DNA from: Chitinophagales bacterium
Lineage (GTDB): Bacteria; Bacteroidota; Bacteroidia; Chitinophagales; BACL12
Assembly: GCA_014380545.1 (NCBI GenBank)
Contig: JACMJP010000275.1
Coordinates: 1 to 5,141 of the forward strand
Reading direction: 5' to 3'
Length of the DNA: 5,141 bases
Below are positions 1 through 5,141 of this stretch, piece after piece (position 1 is the stretch's first letter; every line of letters begins with the position of its first letter). The position numbers and the translations under genes were made by a program. Below the pieces are notes generated by a model, which was not told where the DNA came from, searched no databases, and saw only the letters and a list, made by a program, of their open reading frames with translations.

Positions 1-1940
1 CAAAAGGAGAAAATTACCTGGCAGGAGATAATGCAGGCAACGTTATTATGATTCAGGAGAATAAATCAACTTTATATCATTTACCCTCAACGAAAGAATT
101 TAACCGGGTAAAACAAATTGCCACACATAATAATACTGCATATATAGCTACAGATGATGATACATACATATTAGATGAAACCAACTCACTAAATCGCATT
201 TCAAATATCAACTCTGCAGGTGAAATAGTTGACAATATGGCTTATAAGTCAATCACTATAAGCAGTAATAATACTTTAGCGGCAGCAGCACATATAGGAT
301 TATATAGAGCAGATTTAAAAAAAGAACCAATAGTGCTGAAAAATGATACAGATTTAGATTTAGTAAGATATTATCAATGTTATTATGATTTAGATAACAG
401 GCTTTGGTTTCAAAACGCAAAAGGAATCGGTTATAAACAAAACGAAAAAATCATTTACTTAGACCCAACTGTACAGGAGGAATTATTTGACCAGCGCATA
501 AATAGTTTTGCGCAATTAGACAATAATTCTATTCTTGCAGCAACGCATGCGAAGGGTGTTTATTTACTGAATACACACAACGGGACTATTGCTCAGCATT
601 TCACGAAAGAAAATTTTTTAAGCAGTAATTTGTGTAAAAAAATTTATGTAAAAAATGATACTGTGTATATTGCATCCTATACCGGCATAGATGTATTGCA
701 CTATTCTAAAAACACATTTACTAAAATTTATTCATTAAATGGAAGTATCCATTCCTGTTTTCAGGATATCAATGATTTTATTATTACCGAAAAGGCACTT
801 GTACTCGCAACAAACTCCGGTATTTATTTCTGGACAAATTATGATCAATTAACGCAAGTAAGTCTTCCCAGAATATCTATTACAAATATATTTCAGAACG
901 AAAATGAAATATTTCCATCAAATAATAATTTTACTTCTGTTTATGGAAATAACATCTCCGTTATATGCAAAGCAATTTCATTTAATAATAATAAAATTAC
1001 TTACGCATACAGGTTACAGAAGGACGCTGCCTGGAACTTCAGTAGCTCAGGTAACTTGAATTTTGCAAAACCGGAACCTGGTGAATACAATTTTGAAGTA
1101 AAAGCTCTTTCCGAAAATAATTTATGGGGCGAATCAGAAACCATTACAATGATCATTAAAGCTCCTTTTTGGAAACAACCATGGTTTAATATCATAGTTA
1201 TTTTATTGGTTTGCGGTTTTTTATCTGCCTGTGCCATTTACTATATTAACTTTCAGAGAAAAAAACAATTAAAAAACCTTGAACTGCAAAATAAAATTGT
1301 TTTTCTTGAACAACAATCTATGCAAGCTATGATGAATCCACATTTTATATTTAATTCGCTCAACTCCGTACAGCAATACTTGAGCAATAACGATGTGGAA
1401 AATACCAACCGTTTTTTAACCCGCTTTGCCAGATTGATCCGTTTAAATCTCGAAACAGCCCGGGATAGTTTTCTTACAATAGAGGAAGAAATGCAACGCC
1501 TTGAATTATATTTATCAGTTGAAAAAATGCGGTTTGAAGAAAAATTAAATTACACAATTCAACATGATGAAAAATTGGAAACAGATGAATGGATGCTGCC
1601 TACAATGATCCTTCAACCATTTGTGGAAAACGCAATATGGCATGGCATTATGCCACTCGATCATCCGGGAAATGTTGCTGTTTATTTTGCTAAAAAGAAT
1701 GAACAATTAATTATTACAATTAGTGATGATGGTGTAGGCTTAAAACATTCAAAGAATAAAAATAACAGTAAAGAAAAAAGCAGTTTGGGCATTCAGTTAA
1801 TTCGCCAGCGTCTGCAATTATTGTCCCGCAAAACAGGTAAAATATTTACGCTCAATACAGAAGACATCAGCAATGAAGAATTACATCTTACCGGAACCAG
1901 GATCACTATTACCCTGCCGTTAATTAAGGAAACAACATAA
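1..1940 (+). CDS. Sensor histidine kinase, LytS/YehU type, with N-terminal β-propeller and Y_Y_Y domain (5'-partial)
   Basis: Membrane sensor kinase, cut by the left edge. The first whole codon is at position 3. The ATG at 48 is probably internal, because the frame is open upstream and encodes propeller-like sequence (GDNAGNV). Counting from codon 3, about 645 residues are visible. Residues 1-285 are degenerate β-propeller blades of the Reg_prop type (LAAAAHIGLYRAD, ILAATHAKGVYLL, LVLATNSGIYFW). Residues ~312-390 form a Y_Y_Y domain (TYAYRLQ, PGEYNFEVKA). One membrane helix spans 394-417, followed by a basic stop (QRKKQLK) and a short helical linker. The cytoplasmic part has the His_kinase signature NPHFIFNSLNSVQQYL with the likely phospho-acceptor His447, an N-box QPFVENAIWHG (Asn543), a G-box DDGVG (575-579) and a second glycine motif SLGIQLIRQRL. 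All catalytic motifs look intact. There is no receiver or DNA-binding domain, so it is not a one-protein hybrid. Such kinases normally act on LytTR response regulators; none lies downstream here. The sensed ligand is unknown. Confidence 0.95.
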   Translation, partial: KGENYLAGDNAGNVIMIQENKSTLYHLPSTKEFNRVKQIATHNNTAYIATDDDTYILDETNSLNRISNINSAGEIVDNMAYKSITISSNNTLAAAAHIGLYRADLKKEPIVLKNDTDLDLVRYYQCYYDLDNRLWFQNAKGIGYKQNEKIIYLDPTVQEELFDQRINSFAQLDNNSILAATHAKGVYLLNTHNGTIAQHFTKENFLSSNLCKKIYVKNDTVYIASYTGIDVLHYSKNTFTKIYSLNGSIHSCFQDINDFIITEKALVLATNSGIYFWTNYDQLTQVSLPRISITNIFQNENEIFPSNNNFTSVYGNNISVICKAISFNNNKITYAYRLQKDAAWNFSSSGNLNFAKPEPGEYNFEVKALSENNLWGESETITMIIKAPFWKQPWFNIIVILLVCGFLSACAIYYINFQRKKQLKNLELQNKIVFLEQQSMQAMMNPHFIFNSLNSVQQYLSNNDVENTNRFLTRFARLIRLNLETARDSFLTIEEEMQRLELYLSVEKMRFEEKLNYTIQHDEKLETDEWMLPTMILQPFVENAIWHGIMPLDHPGNVAVYFAKKNEQLIITISDDGVGLKHSKNKNNSKEKSSLGIQLIRQRLQLLSRKTGKIFTLNTEDISNEELHLTGTRITITLPLIKETT

Positions 1941-2002
1941 CCCGCTTCTTCAACCAGGCTTACCGTTCCCTCAACCACTTTTTCCGTTCCCTCATTCTCA
2001 AA
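1940..2002. promoter_or_regulatory. Three tandem 21-bp units, candidate LytTR-type operator
   Basis: Units begin at 1940, 1961 and 1982. The second and third share the 11-mer CCGTTCCCTCA at 1963-1973 and 1984-1994, exactly 21 bp apart. The first unit is more diverged (CCGCTTCTTCAACCA at 1942-1956) but matches the second at 12 of 15 aligned positions. Known LytTR regulators such as AgrA bind pairs of ~9-bp direct repeats with a GTT core, about 21 bp centre to centre. Both better copies fit the left part of that consensus (A/T, A/C, C/A, GTT), but the right part does not match. The site lies just after a LytS-type kinase gene and 70-120 bp before the next start, where an activator could sit. 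Repeat and spacing are seen directly; the regulator identity is inferred. Confidence 0.5.
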
Positions 2003-2023
2003 AAATGAAATCTCTAACTACTT

Positions 2024-2031
2024 CAACTTTG
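2024..2031 (+). promoter_or_regulatory. Possible Bacteroidota -7 element
   Basis: CAACTTTG differs at one position from the Bacteroidota primary sigma -7 consensus TAnnTTTG. It lies 35 bp before the start codon at 2067. No good -33 TTTG/TTG partner is visible around 2000-2006. A weak -33 region would suit an activator-dependent promoter, with the 21-bp repeats just upstream acting as the activator site. The match is short and could be chance. Confidence 0.25.
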
Positions 2032-2066
2032 GAGAAAATTAATTTATAACTACAAAACTTATTTTT

Positions 2067-5000
2067 ATGAAAAAGATTTTTTTGCTCTCACTTTTTACTG
2101 CATCAATTTTAATAAAAACAAACGCACAGGCTCCGGGTATTGAGTGGGAAAATACATTTAATGCATCGGAAACAGACCGTTTAAAATCAATTTGCCAAAC
2201 TTCTGACGGTGGATATATAATGGGTGGTTATTCTAATTCTTCATCAGGGTTTGATAAAACTGAAAATAGTAATGGATATTACGATTATTGGATCATCAAA
2301 TTAGATGCTTCTGGCACTACTGAATGGGAGAATACAATTGGAGGAGCTGGATATGATTATTTGTTTTCTATAATTCAAACCTCAGATGGGGGATATTTAG
2401 CAGGTGGGAGGTCCGATTCTGACATATGTCCTGATAAAAATGAAAATTCCATTGGCACAGGTGGTTCCGTTGATTACTGGGTCCTTAAATTGGATGCTTT
2501 GGGTAATATTATTTGGCAGAATACAATAGGAGGTGATCAATCTGAGGAATTGTTTTGTGTTACTCAAACATTTGACGGAGGATATATACTTGGTGGCATG
2601 TCAGGTTCTAATGCCAGTGGAGATAAATCTGAAAATTGTTTTAGTAGTTGGGATTATTGGGTTGTTAAACTTGATGCAGTCGGGAGCATTGAATGGGAAA
2701 ATACGATTGGCAGCTATGGTCAAGACCAATTATATAGTGTTGACCAAACATCTGATGGAGGTTACATTTTAGCAGGATGGTCTTGGTCAGGTATTGGTGG
2801 CGATAAAACTGAAGCATCCTTAGGAGCTACTGATTATTGGGTTGTGAAACTTGATGCTTTTGGAAGCATAGTATGGCAAAACACGATTGGAGGAAACTCG
2901 TATGACTATCTAAGATCAATCAATCAAACAACTGATGGCGGATATATTCTGGCTGGAAACTCTATTTCCGGTATTTCTGGCGATAAAACTGAAGCGCAAA
3001 CAGGTTATTGGATTCTTAAATTAGATGTTTCTGGAAATATTGTCTGGCAAAATTCAATTGACAATTGCGGAGGATATGTTTATTCTGTTAGTCAAATTTC
3101 TGATGGTGCCTATGTAGTTGCGGGTTTTGCCGGTAGCTGTATTACTGTGGATAAGTCCGATATTGGAGAGGGCGGTTCGGATTTATGGATTGTTAAACTT
3201 GATGGATTTGGAAACATAATCTGGGATAACGCTTTAGGCGGTTCATTAACTGAATATGTATGGGATTCTCAGGGAGCACAAATTTTTAGTGAAACTTCTG
3301 ATGGAGGATTTATTCTCGGATGTTCATCTGAATCTAATGCCAGCGGAGATAAATCTGAATTTAGTATTGAACAGGATTATTGGGTCGTAAAACTCCTCCC
3401 TCAAGAATTCCCTTGCGAACCAATAACCGAAATCTGCAACCAACTCGATGATGACTGCGACGGTTTAATTGATGAAGGCTTTTCATCCACTCCAACTAAA
3501 TGGTATTTCGGAACAAATGCAGGTGTTGATTTTAATACACCAACTCCTTCAGGAATAACCGGTGGTTTAATAAGCACAGATGAAGGTTGTGCTGTTGCAA
3601 CAGATTTTTTGGGAAACGAAATATTTTATACCGATGGTAAAAGTATTTATCACAACGGAGTTGTTTTGCAATTAAATAAAATGAAGGGTTCTTATACTTC
3701 CACACAATCATCTATCATTGTTCCTTATCCCGGCAACCCGGCTTTATATATAATCGTAAATTCAAGTGATACATATAATGCACAGGGAAATGGAAGAATA
3801 ACTTATTGCATTTATGATCCTGTTTTAAATCAATTTTATAATACTGCACTCAATCCGGTATCATTCCCGGCAAATAATATAACCCTGCTCGCCAATTCAA
3901 CATCAGCAGAAAAAATTGCAGTTGTAAAACATGCAAATTGCGAAGATTATTGGTTAGTTACTGTAAAGCGCCAAACAAAAAAATGGTATGTATATCCAAT
4001 TACTTCTGCCGGAATTGGCTTACCTGTAATTTATAATTTTGCTCCGGCAATACCTTTATCGGCAGGTGAAATGGCATTTAATAATGACGGGACAAAATTA
4101 GCAGCAGCCTTTGGTGTTCCTTCAACATATTCTGCTACACTGGATAAAATTATGTTGTTTGATTTTGATCCTTCAACAGGTGTATTAAGCAGCCCTTCTA
4201 CAATTCCAATTTCCGCAGTGCAGCCAACACCAAATGCTGCATCGGCCTTTTATGGCGTTGAATTTTCTCCATCCGGCCAATATTTATATTCAACATTTAT
4301 TGCAGCAGGATCAAACAGGGCGCAAATATGGCAATTTGATTTATTAAATAGTAATGCTTCTACTTTGATTGAAGATGCGGTTTACACTCCGGGAACACAT
4401 TTTTACCAGGCGTTAGAAAAAGGACCTGACGGAAAAATTTATGTCGCCGAATTTGGAAATACATATTTATCTTCTATTGCAAATCCTGATATTGCCACAC
4501 CAACATTTACATTAAATGATATTTATTTAGCCGGAAATACTTTAAAAGCAGGTTTACCCCAGCAGGCATATAGTACTTGTTGTGCATGCGATTTAGAAGT
4601 TTATGCATGGCCTGATTATTTTGTTTGTGATGCGATAGCAACTATTTCTGCAGCAGTATCAGGTGGAACAGAGCCTTATACTTATTCATGGAGTCCTTCT
4701 GCAGGAGTTACAGATCCGAACACACTTACAACAACTGTAAATGTTTCCGGCACTACAACATACACAATTACAGTAACAGATGCCAACGGCTGTGTTGCTA
4801 CCGACGATATTACAATTACGCAATTTATTAATTTCGGAGGAATTACTGCAAGCCCGGCAGTTGATCCGATTCTTGGATATTATTGTTTCGGTGATATTGT
4901 AACGCTTACTGCCGAAATAAATGGCGGAGCGGGTTGTGCAACATGCAGTTATTATTGGCAACTGGATGGAGCATACATTGTTGGATCAGATATGTTATTA

Positions 5001-5141
5001 ACCTTAAGTCCAACCGTTACCGGAACGTACACTTTTGTTATTCAGGATGGTGAATGTTATAATTATAAAGAAATTGAAATCTTGTTCGGAGACTGTTGTG
5101 AAGTAAATAGTATTGTTCAAAACGGCGACTTTCAAAGCGGC
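2067..5141 (+). CDS. Large secreted multidomain protein: two β-propellers, MopE-like metal-binding motif and Ig-like modules (3'-partial)
   Basis: The frame stays open from the ATG at 2067 to the right edge (1025 codons, no stop). MKK starts a signal peptide with a hydrophobic core (IFLLSLFTASILI) and likely cleavage after Ala20 (TNA|QA). Residues 27-444 are seven ~60-residue repeats, read as a seven-bladed propeller. Residues 450-472 carry CNQLDDDCDGLIDEGF, a MopE-like putative metal-binding motif. Residues ~479-837 form a second, different propeller, beginning KWYFGTNAGVDFN and including YTDGKSIYHNG and TSTQSSIIVPYPG. This segment is familiar from Bacteroidota gliding-associated and type IX-secreted proteins. 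Residues ~842-918 are a PKD/SprB-like Ig module (GGTEPYTYSWSP, TDANGC), ~926-1008 another Ig-like module, and VQNGDFQSG starts a further domain at the edge. No Shine-Dalgarno precedes the start; the leader is A/T-rich. Location is probably the outer surface or medium through type IX secretion, but the expected C-terminal sorting domain is outside the window. The ligand and function are not known. Confidence 0.93.
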   Translation, partial: MKKIFLLSLFTASILIKTNAQAPGIEWENTFNASETDRLKSICQTSDGGYIMGGYSNSSSGFDKTENSNGYYDYWIIKLDASGTTEWENTIGGAGYDYLFSIIQTSDGGYLAGGRSDSDICPDKNENSIGTGGSVDYWVLKLDALGNIIWQNTIGGDQSEELFCVTQTFDGGYILGGMSGSNASGDKSENCFSSWDYWVVKLDAVGSIEWENTIGSYGQDQLYSVDQTSDGGYILAGWSWSGIGGDKTEASLGATDYWVVKLDAFGSIVWQNTIGGNSYDYLRSINQTTDGGYILAGNSISGISGDKTEAQTGYWILKLDVSGNIVWQNSIDNCGGYVYSVSQISDGAYVVAGFAGSCITVDKSDIGEGGSDLWIVKLDGFGNIIWDNALGGSLTEYVWDSQGAQIFSETSDGGFILGCSSESNASGDKSEFSIEQDYWVVKLLPQEFPCEPITEICNQLDDDCDGLIDEGFSSTPTKWYFGTNAGVDFNTPTPSGITGGLISTDEGCAVATDFLGNEIFYTDGKSIYHNGVVLQLNKMKGSYTSTQSSIIVPYPGNPALYIIVNSSDTYNAQGNGRITYCIYDPVLNQFYNTALNPVSFPANNITLLANSTSAEKIAVVKHANCEDYWLVTVKRQTKKWYVYPITSAGIGLPVIYNFAPAIPLSAGEMAFNNDGTKLAAAFGVPSTYSATLDKIMLFDFDPSTGVLSSPSTIPISAVQPTPNAASAFYGVEFSPSGQYLYSTFIAAGSNRAQIWQFDLLNSNASTLIEDAVYTPGTHFYQALEKGPDGKIYVAEFGNTYLSSIANPDIATPTFTLNDIYLAGNTLKAGLPQQAYSTCCACDLEVYAWPDYFVCDAIATISAAVSGGTEPYTYSWSPSAGVTDPNTLTTTVNVSGTTTYTITVTDANGCVATDDITITQFINFGGITASPAVDPILGYYCFGDIVTLTAEINGGAGCATCSYYWQLDGAYIVGSDMLLTLSPTVTGTYTFVIQDGECYNYKEIEILFGDCCEVNSIVQNGDFQSG
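2145..3398 (+). repeat. Seven tandem ~180-bp coding repeats (propeller blades)
   Basis: Within the large secreted protein, units start with a Trp codon at 2145, 2325, 2514, 2694, 2874, 3045 and 3222, which is residues 27, 87, 150, 210, 270, 327 and 386. Spacing is 60, 63, 60, 60, 57 and 59 residues. Each unit has the same order: W-[EQD]-N opening, then QTSDGGYILAG, then a DK[TS]E loop, then DYWVVKLDA-x-G. All seven copies keep the DGGY-like element (DGAY in unit 6, DGGF in unit 7), the Asp-Lys of the loop and the [DG]-[YL]-W-x-x-K-L strand. Unit 7 ends KLLPQEF and lacks the terminal D-x-x-G. A count of seven fits one closed seven-bladed β-propeller; the fold is inferred from the repeat pattern, not modelled. 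Confidence 0.9.
3414..3482 (+). other. MopE-like putative metal-binding motif linking the two propellers
   Basis: This coding segment gives residues 450-472 of the large secreted protein. It has Cys450, Cys457 and Cys464, an acidic run D461-D462-D463 and the D-x-D-G-like core C464-D465-G466, followed by D469-E470-G471. The spacing matches the C-N-x-x-D-D-D-C-D-G-x-x-D-E-G pattern known as the MopE/putative metal-binding motif, common in secreted bacterial proteins. The aspartates suggest Ca2+ binding and the cysteines a possible disulfide. It sits exactly at the junction of the seven-blade repeat region and the second propeller, so it may act as a structured hinge. Only one copy is present, whereas this motif often occurs in tandem. 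Confidence 0.75.

Noticed and set aside
48..50. ATG as the start of the kinase gene
   Set aside because: The same frame is open to the left edge with propeller-like residues, there is no intergenic character upstream, and a signal peptide would be expected but is absent after this ATG. The gene is 5'-partial.
1001..1237. Minus-strand 78-codon frame inside the kinase gene
   Set aside because: It is antisense to the Y_Y_Y domain and membrane helix, with no family features.
1793..1978. Minus-strand 61-codon frame reaching into the intergenic gap
   Set aside because: It overlaps the conserved C-terminal ATPase part of the kinase, has no recognisable domain, and its upstream end falls in the repeat region. 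It is a chance frame.
1940..2002. Short repeats as a CRISPR array
   Set aside because: The units are 21 bp with no unique spacers and only three diverged copies; they are contiguous tandem repeats.
2036..2045. Palindrome AAATTAATTT as a terminator or operator
   Set aside because: It is a short pure A/T palindrome in AT-rich DNA with no GC stem and no U-tract arrangement, so chance is likely.
2533..2772. Plus-strand 79-codon frame inside the repeat region
   Set aside because: It is out of frame with the continuous 1025-codon reading frame that has clear repeats and a signal peptide.
4686..4961. Minus-strand Cys-rich 91-codon frame
   Set aside because: The cysteines come from reverse-complemented ACA/GCA codons of the Thr/Ala-rich Ig modules on the plus strand.

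Overview
The window is AT-rich DNA and looks like a member of the Bacteroidota, probably a gliding or environmental lineage of the Chitinophagales, Saprospirales or Flavobacteriales type. That reading rests on protein architecture: a periplasmic β-propeller/Y_Y_Y sensor joined to a LytS-type histidine kinase, and a very large secreted protein built from propellers, a MopE-like metal-binding motif and PKD/SprB-like Ig modules. The second start also lacks a Shine-Dalgarno sequence, as is usual in this phylum. The exact taxon cannot be fixed from this window.

Layout: (1) Positions 1-1940 hold the 3' part of a membrane sensor kinase gene. Its frame is open to the left edge, so the N-terminus lies outside the window. 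(2) Positions 1941-2066 are a 126-bp gap with three diverged 21-bp tandem units. Two of them share an 11-base identity at exactly 21-bp spacing, which is the geometry of LytTR-type operators. (3) From 2067 to the right edge runs one uninterrupted reading frame of 1025 codons with no stop. It encodes a signal peptide, a seven-bladed propeller of ~60-residue repeats, a Cys/Asp-rich metal-binding motif, a second unrelated propeller, two Ig-like domains and the start of another module. The C-terminus lies outside the window.

Both genes point the same way. A working model, which is inference, is that the kinase senses an extracellular or periplasmic cue and phosphorylates a LytTR response regulator not present here. 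That regulator would bind the 21-bp repeats and control the cell-surface or secreted protein downstream. No RNA genes, insertion sequences, CRISPR arrays or convincing terminators were seen.
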